Shown here: positions 26,301-37,091 of the stretch, piece after piece
How the letters are laid out: each line of letters starts with the position of its first letter
How positions within the stretch are numbered: position 1 is the stretch's first letter
Assembly: GCF_009870125.1 (NCBI RefSeq)
Contig: NC_046683.1
Location: forward strand, 49,057,869-49,121,868
Direction of reading: 5' to 3'
Length of the DNA: 64,000 nt
Origin: Drosophila pseudoobscura
Taxonomy: Eukaryota > Arthropoda > Insecta > Diptera > Drosophilidae
Position numbers and translations under genes: made by a program
The notes under the pieces: model-generated
What the model was told of the DNA's origin: nothing
Databases searched by the model: none
What the model saw: the letters and a program-made list of their open reading frames with translations, nothing else

Positions 26301-29054
26301 CTGTGCCCCCACTCTCTGGGTCTCTCTCTCCCTCTCTCTCTGTTTTACACTTTTCCCATCTAACGCATTCAAATGACAAATGGAAATTAAGTACAGTCTC
26401 GTATTTTCTGTCGTTTTGTGTTGTGTTTTCGTGCCTGACAATTTCCTTGTTTGCTATTGTTGTTTTTGTTGCTGTCGCTGTTGTTGTTGCTTTTGTTGTT
26501 GTTTCTGTTGCTATTGTTGGTGCAGTCAACTTATTGCAATTTACCTGTGCACTCATGTCTGTAATTATCCATCCAACCTTGTGACAGCACACGGATCGAA
26601 GCCCCCTGTCTCTCTCGCTCTCTCTCTCCCTCTCCCTCTCTGGCTATAGAACCCCTCCCTCCCCCTATACTCTATCGTTATGGTAACGTATATCAAAAGC
26701 TGTTGCTATTGCAACCCAAAAGCTAACACCCTGGCATAGATTTTTTTTCCATATATACTATAACATATATTTCCACTATTTTTAATGCATTCATCTCTAT
26801 GGCAGCTGCTGCTGCTGCTCCACAAATTTCCATACAAATCTACCAGTCTGTGTGGCTGTTGTGTTGGTTTTTATTTTCGATTTTGCGCTATACATATATT
26901 TATTGAAGTATTTAATAATTCTGTGAGAGAGTCGCTCGTTAATTGCTAATTGAAATTAATTAACACATTCAGAGTTCCATGGATGGCCATCTCTGGGGGC
27001 ATTGGGGGCATTGGGGGAAGGTTTGCCTGCTCTCTCGACTGTCATATGATTTTCAGCGAAGGGAGGCGCTTTCGAGTAGGAGCTGGCGTGGGGGGTGGGG
27101 TGTGGAGAGGGGCGGAAACTTCATAAGTAGACGTTTAGCGCCGCCCTCCTTACAATTGTCGAACGAAAGCACTTCGTTAGAAGTACTCCGCTAATTAGTG
27201 TCTAAATAAAGCCTTTTTGTAGAGCAAAGATAGAATTGCTCGAATATATATGGATATGCATTTGGTTTTAGCACGTTTTAAGATACGTTTAGAAACAATT
27301 ACAAGTAGGTATATTTTTCTACTCACAAATCGGGCCGGGACATTTTGAGAAACATTTTTAGAAATGCTCTGCTGTTCAGAAAATTACGGATCTATTGTCC
27401 ATAAAATTGCATTTGCATCTGCCAGAAATCTCCGGGATTCGATGACAAAAAGAAACTGGTGATCTGCAACTCTGAAAATTCCAAATTATTCTGGTAAGAA
27501 ATTAGAAATCTTCTGTGAAGATGAGGCTATTTCTGGGAATTGGCTTTTTATAACCGAATATATAACGTGGTTTTGCATGGAAATTAAAACAGATTAAGGA
27601 CCTATTTCCACGACCTATTTCCCAAGGTTGCGATTGCATTTTATTGATTCATTTCGGAGAGAGAGAGGCGTAGCCCCTGATATCATCTTGGGATCTGTTT
27701 TGTCATCGATGTGGGATGTGGGATGTGGTTGGGAATATATGGATCATGTGAATGTTGACTCTTCTCCCCTCGCTCCATTGTCCACTCCTCTGTTGGCTTA
27801 ACCTTGTTCCTCATGCCTTATGCTTCATTCCTCATCCATTTCTCGGTTTTGCTCTTTCAATTTTCCCATCAGTTCTTATCGCATCGCATGTCGAATAATG
27901 TAGTTTAGTTTATCTTTCGTATTGCCGTATCTCAGTGGCAATCGAGTGCCGAAGTTCGCTTATACGATGGGGCGGGTCCGGTGGCTGGGGGGGGGGAGTT
28001 TTATTGTGATTTAATAATCATTTTTGGCTTGGCGGCTTATCGATTGCCGAACAAATAGTCTATTCTTCGTGTCCGTACCCCTCCCCCCCCCAACCCATTC
28101 TACCTCCCCGCACACCACACGAGTTTTTGACATGGATTAGTTATGTTTTCTATTTGCACTGATAGCGCCCCGCCGACAGGCAATCTGTTGGACAAAATTG
28201 AAGGCCTGTGTTGGTCGCGCGGTCGGTCTGCTTATCACTGAAAATACTCGTAATAGTTTGTGGAGCAGTAAACCACCACAGCAGCACAGGTCTTTGGACG
28301 TCTATAACCCTCTTTGCTTGGTTACTCTTTCTCGAATAAGAGGGAAAAAGGGAGCTGGAGCCCCTACGTGTATGATATGGGGATTACTTAAGGTTTATAT
28401 CGATTCAAGAATAGTTTGTGCAGGGTTTTGGTGTCCCGCATCATGCAGCAGAGCCCCTCGGTTGGTTAAAGTCACTGTTCTGTTCCCAATCCTCTCTGCA
28501 CAAGGCTACGGAACAGGGCACATGGGTGGCCTTTACCGATCAAACGGATCTGCATCTATACCCATATTGATTTTAACTATTATTTGTCATACTTTCTGCA
28601 TTTCTGACGAAAACAAATCAATTGAAGGGCCGCCACAAACAAATTTAATTGCTGGGAAGAGCATGCCCATACCATCATCGTACCATCCAGAATTTCATTA
28701 TGTGTCTGCTGTTTAATGGCAGACGAGAATTCGATCCCACATTCAAGTGCTCTGCTCTGCTCTGCTCTGCTCTCCTCTGCTCGCTGAAGTTGAAGATTAT
28801 TTTAGCATCGTTTAGCATTCAATTGGCATCAATTATGGGAATAGGGATATTGTAAATTAGTTTGTGGCATGTGGTATGTGGCAATTGAATTTTTCGTCGA
28901 GAGATCAACACAAGAAAATGTCTTTTATTTATGCTTTATTTTCGTTTTCCTTTCATTTTCAGTCGTGGAGAAGAATTTGATGAACAATAATAATGAAGTT
29001 CCTTTGGAGAATGTTTTGAGCAATGAAAAACAGCAGCAGATCGAAATTGAGTAT

Positions 29055-29142
<88 letters not shown>

Positions 29143-29921
29143 AGCAGCAGCAGCAGCAGGCACATCCTCCTCCGCCGCAGCAACAGTTGCCACAGCAAAT
29201 TGAGAAGCAGGCAACGAAAGTTGCTGCCCATCTGGTGGTGGCAACAGTGGCACCTCAACAGCAACAGCAGCAGCAGCAGGCGGCACCGCAGCACCATCAA
29301 CAGCAACAGACATCGCCAGTGGTGATGCCACAGCAGCAACAGCCCCAACAGCAGCAGCAGCAACTACCCCAGCAGCAACAGACCAGCTACCAGGATATGC
29401 AACATCAGGCACAGCAACATCAGCCACAGCCACATCAACATCAGCCACAGCAACATCATCAGCAACATATGCAGCAACAGGCGCCACAGCAGCAAGTGCG
29501 AAAGCCGCCCCAGCAATACAATCAAGCGCAGCAGCATCAGGTGCGTCGCAAGTACTCGTCGGAGTACAATCATCATCACCAAGGAGCAGGTGTCAGCAGC
29601 AGCAGCGAGACGGGGATACAGACCACAAAGACTAAGTCCTGGACAAACTCCGCGCAGCACAAAAAGTCCACGCAGTCCGTTTCGGTGACGGCATCGCCCA
29701 ACAATGTGAACAATGGTCCAGGAGGAGCGGCAACAGCAGGCGGCAGTGGCAGTGGCGGCTTCAGCAAACCCGGCGGCTACAGTCATACCACAAAGACGTA
29801 CACCAATCAGCAGCATTACCAGCAGCAGCACTATCAGAATAATTATACCAACAACAGCAGCACCAGCAGCAATAGCAGCAGCAGCGGCGGCGCCAACAAT
29901 AGCAGCAGTGGCAGCAACAAT

Positions 29922-29989
<68 letters not shown>

Positions 29990-32982
29990 GCAGCAGCAGC
30001 AACAACTGCAGCAACAACAACAACACCAGCCGCAGCAGCCGCAAGTTCGTACCTATGGAACGATGAAGGTGCCTTCGTCGCCGGTGGCAAGCAATGCCCC
30101 ACTGCTAGAGCGGAAGAACAGTCAGCAAGGAGGAGCCACAGGAGCAGCAGCAGCAGTACCAGCGGCAGCAACAGCAGCAGCAGCAACAGCAGCAGCAACA
30201 ACTACCTCAACGGCGAGCATAACAGCGACGCCGAGCCATTTCCAGCAGCAGGAGACGAGCAATGCGACGGCAGCAGCTCCTCAGCAGCAACAACAGCAGC
30301 AGCAATCACATTACCACCAGCAGCAGCAGCAACAGCAGCAGCCACAACCTCCCACACAGCCAGCGGCAACCACCAAGACCTACAGCAGCTATGCGGCCAA
30401 GCGGCAGCATACTGTCTACGAGCAGCCAGCGCTAAGCACCGTGGTATCCTCATCCGCATCCTCCTCTTCCGCCAATCCGCAGCCGCCACTTAATCTGGCA
30501 CCGCCCGCACCGCCTGCTTCGCAGAGCAACCAAAACAGTGCCGAGAGCTCGCAGCCGTCGTGGGCGAGTCTGTTTGCCAACAAGAAGCCAGTGGCCAAGG
30601 TGGCACCTTACGAGGCCAACAAACCATCACCGGCAACGGCTCCTTTGCAACCGCTTCAGCCAGTGCTGCAGTTGGCACCGCCGCAGCCACAGTTACAGGT
30701 TCAACCACAGCCGCAGGCCACTGTGGTAGTTGCAGCAGTACCACAGCCTCAGGCTCAACCTCAGCTGCAGCCGCAGGTACAGCCACAGGTACAGCCACAG
30801 GTGCAGCCTCAGACACAGCCACAGCCTCAACCTCAACCTCAACCTCAGCCACAACCACAACCACAGCTGAAGCCCCAGCCTCAACCACAGTTGAAGTTCC
30901 AACCACAACTGCAGCCACAGCCAAAACTGCAGCCACTTTTGCCCGCGCCGACAGCCCACCAGCAACTGCAACTCCCAGCACCCGTGCCTGCGCCCATCAC
31001 GCCTTTGATAACACCCGGGACGCTCTCGTATTCGGCTGCCTCTGCACAAGCGATGCCAGCGCCCAGTCCCTCGGCATCGATCAAGCCACTGAAGCCAGAG
31101 CCTGCTGCGCGTCCGGCGGCCCAGCTCGATGAGTGGACCAACAAATACGCAGATTTCTTGACACGTCATAAGACCAATTTGACGCCCATTAGCCTGCGTC
31201 CCAGGGGCCTGACCAATCGCTCAAACTATTGCTACATTAACTCCATACTCCAGGCGCTGCTGGGCTGCTCGCCGTTCTACAATCTGCTGCGATCGATACC
31301 CAAACAGGCGGCGGTCCTGAGTGACGTGAAGACGCCCACAGTGAATGCCATGTGAGTGAGGGATAGAAGGGGGGGCAATGGGAGTCGAGTGCCACAGACA
31401 AGTCAACAGACATCAAAGCAGCTTGCTGACGTTTGTGTTACGTTTGTGGCAGAATAAATGACACGCGGCTTCGCTATGCGTTCAGTGCGTTGTCTTCGTT
31501 CTGACGGCAATCGCTGGGCGTTGGAGTAGCGTGCACGTGCTCTGCTCTTTCCAGCAGAGAGTCTTTCTTTTTATAGAGACTCTCTTCAGAAGCAGGCACA
31601 AACATGAATGATAATCCCCGACTTGGAGAGTATTCTAATGATTGTTTTCTACTTTTATAGGATGTCTTTTATGACCAACTTTTCATCGCTGCCCAGTGGC
31701 CTGCGTCTGCGTTTGAACACCCTCAATAAGGCGGCCCAAAACAAGGGCAAAGATGAATTTGCCGGCACGGATCTGCAATGCGATATTGCCTTTGAGCCCA
31801 CGGATATCTACAAGCTGTGGAACGATAGCCGCGAAGAGCATGTCGAGGGTCGCCAGGAGGATGCCGAGGAGTTTTTAGGCTATGTTTTGAATAAACTCAA
31901 TGATGAGATGTTGGAGGTAAGCTACAGACAGATAATATATTAGATACAATGAATATTGAGGTTTCTTTTTCTCCTTTTTAGGTAATAAAACTAATTGCCA
32001 AACCAGTGCCTCAACAGAATGGCCAAGAGCAGCCGGAGTCGGAAGATGGTGGCGAGGTCTGGCAGGTAAGTGAATGACTTGAAGGGAATTTCTTTCTTTA
32101 ATTGAAATCCTCTCCTTAGAAGATCTGCAACAATCGCAACAAGGGCAGTGTCACTCGCCAAACAGATTTTGGACGCACACCCATCAGCGACATCTTTCGC
32201 GGAGAATTGCGCTCCCGTTTGCAGCGCGAGGGAGAACACTCCACGGATGTGATTCAGCCGTTCTTTACTCTACAATTGAACATTGAAGTGAGTACCGAGA
32301 GAGTGCGTACTCTAGCCAAAGAACTACTAATCCTTAAACGCTGTTTTTCTAATCCTCAGAAAGCCGCTTCTGTCAAGGAAGCTCTAGAGATCCTGGTGGG
32401 TCGTGATCAAATAGAGGGCGTCACTGGCAGCAAGACCAAACAGGAGGTAGTGGCCTGGAAGCAAATGACCCTCGAAAAGCTGCCAGTTGTACTGATATTG
32501 CATTTAAAGTACTTCGATTACCGATCCGATGGCTGCACAAAGATCCTAAAGAAAGTCGAGTTCCCCGCCGAACTGAAGATCGATGCCAGTGAGTGCCAGT
32601 CAGTCGCATATTTTGTATCCGTATATTAATCATCTTTCTTGCAGAGATACTTGGCTCAAAGAAGACCTCACAGAAGCAGCGTGCCTACCGCTTGTTTGCT
32701 GTTGTCTATCACGACGGGAAAGAGGCCTCCAAGGGGCACTACATTACGGATGTGTTCCACACGGGGTACAATAATTGGCTGCGCTATGACGACAGCTCGG
32801 TGAAACCGATTAGCGAGAAGCAAGTGCTGCAGCCGCATGCGCCGCGGGTGCCTTACCTACTCTACTATCGTCGCTCAGATACGATACAGCATGCCACACA
32901 GCCGCACCAGCAGGCAAATGGGGGAGCTGCATCGGGAGGCGTTGTGGGAGGATCAACAGCCAATTCGGACGCCAATAAGTGA
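11338..32982 (+). CDS. Usp10: Ubiquitin carboxyl-terminal hydrolase 10 (USP10 deubiquitinase)
   Basis: Nine coding exons: 11338-11832, 11904-12839, 12903-13164, 28963-31351, 31661-31916, 31982-32065, 32120-32287, 32360-32588 and 32645-32982. They total 5157 nt, or 1718 residues, and all phases agree. The C-terminal ~410 residues form a USP (peptidase C19) domain, which removes ubiquitin from substrates. The Cys box is GLTNRSNYCYINSILQALL with Cys1321; RQEDAEEFLG follows; the His box is GHYITDVFHTGYNNWLRYDD with His1638 and Asp1655/1656. The domain matches vertebrate USP10 more closely than other USPs (FEPTDIYKLW, TLEKLPVVLILHLK, YLLYYRRSD). The N-terminal 1300 residues are low complexity: Asn/Ala/Pro-rich, an RG-rich block (about 195-215), polyQ runs of up to 35 and 28 residues, and Gln-Pro repeats. 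An in-frame ATG at 28980 could serve a shorter isoform. Intron 3 is 15.8 kb and houses another gene. Confidence 0.92.
13165..14830 (+). other. 5' part of Usp10 intron 3
   Basis: No coding exon is evident. The donor G|GTGAGT is at 13164/13165. A perfect DRE octamer TATCGATA lies at 14451-14458, with a TATA-like TATAAATAG near 14387. Together they might mark an internal promoter, but nothing downstream confirms one. Confidence 0.4.
14451..14458. promoter_or_regulatory. DRE octamer TATCGATA
   Basis: This is a perfect match to the DREF-binding element, followed two bases later by a further ATCGATA-like half site (CTCGATAC). The site lies inside Usp10 intron 3, just past the 3' end of the nested transporter. 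Its use as a promoter or boundary element is inference only. Confidence 0.3.
14835..16547 (-). other. 3' UTR of the nested monocarboxylate transporter (inferred)
   Basis: This is T-rich sequence on the plus strand (A-rich on the transcript) following the stop at 16548. On the minus strand an AATAAA corresponds to 14856-14861, giving an inferred 3' end near 14835. Several GTATAACAGT-like motifs fall here and are listed as a repeat cluster. Confidence 0.4.
14944..25978. repeat. Dispersed TATAACAG (GTATAACAGT) motif cluster
   Basis: TATAACAG or its complement CTGTTATA occurs at 14944, 15187, 15195, 15792, 15958, 20845, 21433, 21916, 25953 and 25971. Most copies extend to GTATAACAGT, and there is another copy at 3209. 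The two at 15187 and 15195 are directly adjacent. The copies flank the transporter within the same intron. The meaning is unknown. Confidence 0.55.
16548..19001 (-). CDS. SLC16 (monocarboxylate transporter-like) 12-TM carrier, intronless
   Basis: This single open frame of 817 residues is encoded antisense within Usp10 intron 3. It has the major-facilitator layout of MCTs: an acidic N-terminus (residues 45-65), then the family signature PDGGYGW at the start of TM1 (about 70-76), then the TM5 signature YYFETKRSLATGIAVCGSGFG (about 193-213). Six N-terminal helices are followed by a very long basic/Ser-rich cytoplasmic loop (about 255-555) and six C-terminal helices. The latter include LFRGFAALIGTPLAGAIYD, where the arginine lies at the position used for substrate/proton coupling in MCT1-type carriers. 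The tail is acidic and then Gln/Pro-rich. It is expected to move monocarboxylates or related organic anions across the plasma membrane; the substrate cannot be told from sequence. I think it corresponds to D. melanogaster CG13907, from memory and position, so no symbol is given. Confidence 0.92.
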   Translation of the reverse strand: MLDTNGGSNTAVSGNSAARLRKFDRTDSELACEEAARLTAEQNDSPEDENDEENEDEDDESEYGELPPPPDGGYGWVICFASFMCNMIVDGIAYTFGIFLEEFVAYFHEGKGTVAWVGSLLSGVYLSAGPIVSALANKYGCRAVCIAGSIIACIAFVLSTFSNSVSMLMATYGFLGGFGFGMIYLPAVVAVGYYFETKRSLATGIAVCGSGFGTFAFAPLATYLLEEYGWKNAILIFAGLILNCAIFGAMMRPLTYPKKKKVKPLMQRMYEEKQLQLERGSFAGSHFMVQLPDGTMERKLKMPLNADPGVHSSLNLELMAQQAGGLHPVSTLPTITESKVVDVHHNGSGAQSPPNADSNGQLSAGGRGGRRPHRSSESDHSPYHSQDGGAMTRNASQPAFLASDHQGLPKNGSVPSFNRVRKTSASERFQPSLAAIRASSRHDLEAGNGGDFTTSKMSLSQRQGSSGSGKMVRPMSRKDIFYSGSVTNLPQYQSQKSLAGYRNSVLSLTKYEKSMQSVHKLDPLQDAEKHREEYDLCPCLGIPDSVKSVVNTMLDVSLLKDPVFMLIGVSNIFGMAGLYVPFVYLVDAAKEHDIPKSDAAMLLSIIGITNTVGRVFCGWVADLPQVNSLLLNNCCLLVSTIAVTLTPLCYSYSAYITMSIFFGLAISGYISLTSIILVDLLGLDKLTNAFGLLILFRGFAALIGTPLAGAIYDITHTYDLPFYMAGALFAISTVTSFLAPCLKRCSPSDETPVHVETLTPIDEEQDEEAEDDEDQPITMVPKIIKTLASPQQEEPPQPMFPQQQKKAPEATTSESKL
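19002..28962. other. 3' part of Usp10 intron 3, including the 5' flank of the nested transporter
   Basis: About 10 kb without a convincing coding exon. It contains many simple repeats: CT/GA runs near 19270-19290 and 24216-24236, TG runs near 21590-21630, a period-12 GCCACAGCAATA array at about 22568-22645, and G or C runs near 22087, 25815, 27988 and 28083. The transporter's 5' leader and promoter must lie at its left end on the minus strand. The start of the next Usp10 exon is marked by the acceptor TTTCATTTTCAG at 28962. Confidence 0.5.
29055..29159 (+). repeat. CAG/CAA run coding for 35 glutamines
   Basis: Thirty-five uninterrupted Gln codons near the start of Usp10 coding exon 4. CAG and CAA are mixed in blocks, the usual pattern in Drosophila polyQ tracts and one that limits pure-repeat slippage. 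Confidence 0.9.
29922..30005 (+). repeat. CAG/CAA run coding for 28 glutamines
   Basis: Second long polyQ tract of Usp10, ended by a single Leu codon and followed by more Gln. It is preceded by Ser/Asn/Gly-rich coding sequence. Confidence 0.9.
30700..30935 (+). repeat. Gln-Pro dipeptide repeat region in Usp10
   Basis: The coding sequence alternates CAG/CAA and CCA/CCT codons with Val, Leu or Lys interruptions (patterns such as QPQVQPQVQPQ and QPQPQPQPQ). The repeats are imperfect at the DNA level, which suggests old expansion rather than recent slippage. Confidence 0.8.
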
Positions 32983-34431
32983 AAGAAAAATTGTAAAATA
33001 TATCAGTTGTACCGATAACTATAAGTGTTAGGCGATATAGAGTGAGCGAAAGTGAGAGAGAGAGAGAGAGCGAGCGAGTGAGTGAGTGAGTGAGTGAAAG
33101 AGTTTGGTTTTTAGATGCATATACATATACAAATAACATAGCGATTAAGATATATTCAAGCCGTATATTAAGCCAAAAGTCCAAAGCGCATGTGTGCGAA
33201 GAGAAGTGTGTGAGTGAAGCAAGGAACTATAGCTCTAAGCTTAAGAATTTAGCGATTAAGATGACTTCTTGAAACGAATTCGTTGTACAAAGAGTAGCGA
33301 GACAGAGTAGAAAGAGAAAGAAAAGAACTCGTAGCAAGTGAGAACGAACACTCGTACAAAGAGTAGCAAGAGAGAAACGAACACTCGATAAACTGAACAG
33401 CGAGAGAAAAAATATCATCTATAACTTAGTTCTAAAGAATAACTAGTTCCCCCCACTTTCCCCTATTTCTTAAACCATTTCTCCACGGCACAAAACAAAA
33501 AACTACTCTAGCCATTATCGTTAGTCAGTGTATAGCCCCCTCCACCCTAGAATTCTTTGATTTATGACAAAACATTTAGAGCTGTAAATATTATACGATT
33601 TAACTATATATTGTACTGCAGTTTTTCGTGTGTGGCATGCAGCATGTGCATTTAGACGCCCAACAATATATATGGAATGCTTTGAATATGCTTTAAAAAG
33701 AATATATAGAAACCAGAAGACTCTCTTCCAATTGAGAGCAACAACCAGATCATAGAACCTACAACAAACACGTTCATCTTGTAATTTATTATATTATGTT
33801 GTTTAGTTTTACTTAGAAATCCTTTTAAGGACAGGCATATATGATATATTATATCTATATATATATATACACAAATTGTTATGCATAGTTAGTCAAACGT
33901 CCAACGCGACAGATGGGATACATGATTCATAATACAGATTTGGATTCGTTGTGTTTGCGCCTTTATGATATTCGAACACCACATTTTGCTTAGGTCTAGG
34001 GTCGCATATGTAGCATACTTTATACATAGGTTTATATAACACCATAGAGAATTGTTTGTGGGGATTGAAAGCAAAGAAAATCAGAACTAACAAAACAAAA
34101 CACTAATCAATCATTTACATATATATTTTCATAGGCTATATAACACCGTATATATTATTTATAAATATCGTGCCAATGTTTAAAAAAACATCTAAAAAAA
34201 GAAACAAAATTTGTAAAACTTGTCAATGCTTTGTAAAGTCATTCGGCTAAACGATAAGGAATATATGATTATTAATCGATATATATATATATAGATCATC
34301 ATCATCGATATATGTGCTGATACCAGACAAGTGCTGACATTTAAATGGATGTATGAACTATTCATGGATCCATATGATTGTCACGACTTTTGAAATACAC
34401 TACAATATATTCTTAAGATAGGAGATCATTG

Positions 34432-34465
<34 letters not shown>

Positions 34466-35407
34466 GCAGATATGACGTACTAATATAACCAATATAAATC
34501 CATATATAATATATATATTTTGATGTTATACATACACACACAAACACACACACACACATATGAATTAATTGTAAGCCCAAAATTATAGAAAAGCATTTTT
34601 TTTTTATAGAAATTTGTACGCGTCGTCTAAGCGTTCAGCTAGCTAAAAAATAGGTTCCTAAAATTATACAAAAAAAAACCAGATAAAAACAACAAAAAAA
34701 AAATACCACAAAACATAAGGGAAAATACCACAAAAAACAAAAGGAAAATGTTAGAATCGTAAATGGAAACCAATAAGCAAAACCGTAATATTTATAATAT
34801 AATGGATAAATTGTAATCTAAAGCCAAGCTAAAAAAAAAACATCAACAATTAAACAACAACAAAAAAACTAACATTATAATACATTTAACTATAAATACA
34901 ATTTATACAAGAAAAAAAAGAATACCAACCAAGCGAGAAAATTGGTGGCAAAAGACCTGAAAAATGTATCGGAATAATGTTTATACCATATAAATAATGT
35001 ATATTTTTGCAAGCGAAATTATAATGTCAAACATAGAAGCGAAACGAAACGAAAATGGAAGGAAGGACCTGTAGGATAAAGCGATATATCGATCATAAAT
35101 CGATAATAAAGACGTAAACATTTTCGCATATACATATTATTATATATATATATATATCAATTTTTTTTAAAACTTTTTTTTGTTATATAACTTATGGAAT
35201 AATCCAAAAAATATGTTTTATTATATATATATTTTTTTTTTAACTAAAGAGCGTTTTTTTTGTCACACTTAGCCCGGTGCGACAGTGCGTGTCATAGCTG
35301 TAAGTCGATGAGAAAACTGAATTTATATTTTAAACAATTGTATATCCTTTCTCCATTGCCTTAATTCAAAGAACGCCTTAATTCAATGATCGCCTTTTAC
35401 GATATAT
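32983..35407 (+). other. Usp10: Usp10 3' UTR, upstream of the MITE
   Basis: Very AT-rich noncoding sequence with a GA/GAGTGA microsatellite near 33050-33098, AC runs near 34436-34462 and many TA runs. AATAAA occurs at about 35105, a candidate cleavage signal. The UTR could continue past the inserted element to AATAAA motifs near 36647. Which site is used cannot be decided from sequence. Confidence 0.45.
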
Positions 35408-35763
35408 TAGTATTGTGTTGCTCATGAACAAAAAAGAGTTGTTCACTTAAGTGACCAACTGAACATGTTCCTTCCAAGCTGTTCTTTTTTGTTCACTTGT
35501 TCTTTGTTGTTCACTTGTTCTTGTTGACTTGTTCTTTGTTGTTCACTTGTTCTCTACTCACTTTTTGCGCAATTTTGCTCCTCAAAGGGCATATTGCGAT
35601 CTGAATAGTGAACAACTGAGTGAGCAAGTGAGTAACTGAGCAATCTAAAAGAGAAAGTGAGCAATATGAGTGAACTTACTTAAAAAAAGAAACAAGGAAA
35701 CAACTTACTAAAAAAGAACAAGTGAACATGTTCACCAAAATGAGCAATGTTTACCCAACACTA
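35408..35763. mobile_element. hAT-type MITE with 8 bp target-site duplication
   Basis: The element begins TAGTATTG and ends CAACACTA, matching the TAG...CTA ends typical of hAT elements. It is flanked on both sides by the identical octamer CGATATAT (35400-35407 and 35764-35771). The right end read inward (TAGTGTTGGGTAAACATTGCTCA) aligns with the left end (TAGTATTGTGTTGCTCA) after a small internal deletion. The interior is packed with GTTCACTTGTTC-type repeats in one half and GAACAAGTGAAC in the other, so most of the element can fold back on itself. It has no transposase reading frame, so it is non-autonomous. Confidence 0.8.
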
Positions 35764-35771
35764 CGATATAT

Positions 35772-37091
35772 CTATTTTTCTGAAACAATTGCTAGCGACG
35801 TGTGGTTGTGAAACGCACTGTACACTTTTTAATAATTTTTCCCCATTTCTCGTGTTTTCTTTGCTAATTTGTTTGTGCACGATTTGGCATTGTGTTTGTC
35901 CCCATGATTTCATGTACGACTTAGTCCTTAAGTAGTTTCTAAGGCTGTGTAACTAAAAACTAAAAACAAGAACATGTACTAACAAAAAAACAAAAAAGAA
36001 AACAAAAAACTAAAACCTATGGCTTACGGACATACCCTTTTGATTGGTTGTTGTATTTGAGTTTAGCGCCGTACAATTTTTGTTTATTTTGAATATGATT
36101 TCGAGGCGAGGCGGGATAAACAGAAATTGGCAAGTGCACTTACTAAACGTATAATGAAATATAAATGAAGTACATATATAATGAATCGATTATAAAAGCC
36201 TAAGCTCTAAGTACGATACAAACTAATATTACAATTAAAAATTTTTTTGTAAACCATTTTGTAAGGCTTGAGCCTTTTGATTTGAGCCGCAGGGTCAGAA
36301 TGGTCCCCCGAAGCGAAAGGTCAGAAGGGGCCCAAAGCAAAGGGCTGTAAAAGGCTCAACACCAATGGCCAGAAAAGCAAAACAAAAGTGTTAAAGAAAC
36401 ACACAAAATCAAAGTGAAGCAAAGCTAAGAAAAATGAAAGCAAAAGCTGAAATAATTAGTCCACATTTTAGTCTAAACAAAAACGAAACATACCAAGAAA
36501 GGTTAAAGCTAAAGTAAATCTACAAACTAAAATCAAGAAAAGCTAAAAATGATACACGGAACACACAAATTGTAACATGGATTTGCTATATAAAAAAACT
36601 TAAACTAAACAAACGAATGAGAATGAGAATGAAATGATTATCTAGCAATAAAAATAAACAGAATGATTTCATTTATACAGATCGCAAGCGATCTATCGAT
36701 TTGGTGGAGAGAAGAGGAATGGCGGGAGAGAGCTGTTTGCTAATTTATGCCAAAAATAGGTCAACACCTGAATATGCTACTCGGAAAACCAGTTTGGCAG
36801 ATGGGCTGGCCGATCATCGCGGGCGTTCCCGAAAGTGAGAGGAAAACATAATCTGTGATTTGTATGCGAGTTTTGGGTGATTTCTTTTCTGACGACATCT
36901 TTTGACTGGGACTTGTGACTCATTATGAATGCCAAACACAATCCCCGCGACTATGTGTAAACCCGTTTTGAGCGAGAGAAAAGAAGAGTGGGAGCCTCTT
37001 CAATCAGCTGGCAACGAAATGCATTCGTTGCGCTGTTCAAAACATACACGATCACTCTCCCTGCCAGTGATTGCCTGGGATCCAACACGGA
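35772..37091 (+). other. Region between the MITE and the C1GalT-like gene
   Basis: A-rich noncoding sequence to about 36660 may be distal Usp10 3' UTR (AATAAA-type motifs near 36647-36655). After that comes about 430 bp that must hold the promoter and leader of the glycosyltransferase. No other coding exon is seen. Confidence 0.4.

Noticed and set aside
28198..28716. 172-residue plus-strand frame in the Usp10 intron
   Set aside because: The residue pattern looks random, there is no recognisable domain, and the real exon with matching phase begins at 28963.
28936..30489. Long minus-strand open frames opposite the Usp10 polyQ exon
   Set aside because: They are Leu/Val/Ala-only shadows of CAG/CAA repeats and carry no domain-like sequence.
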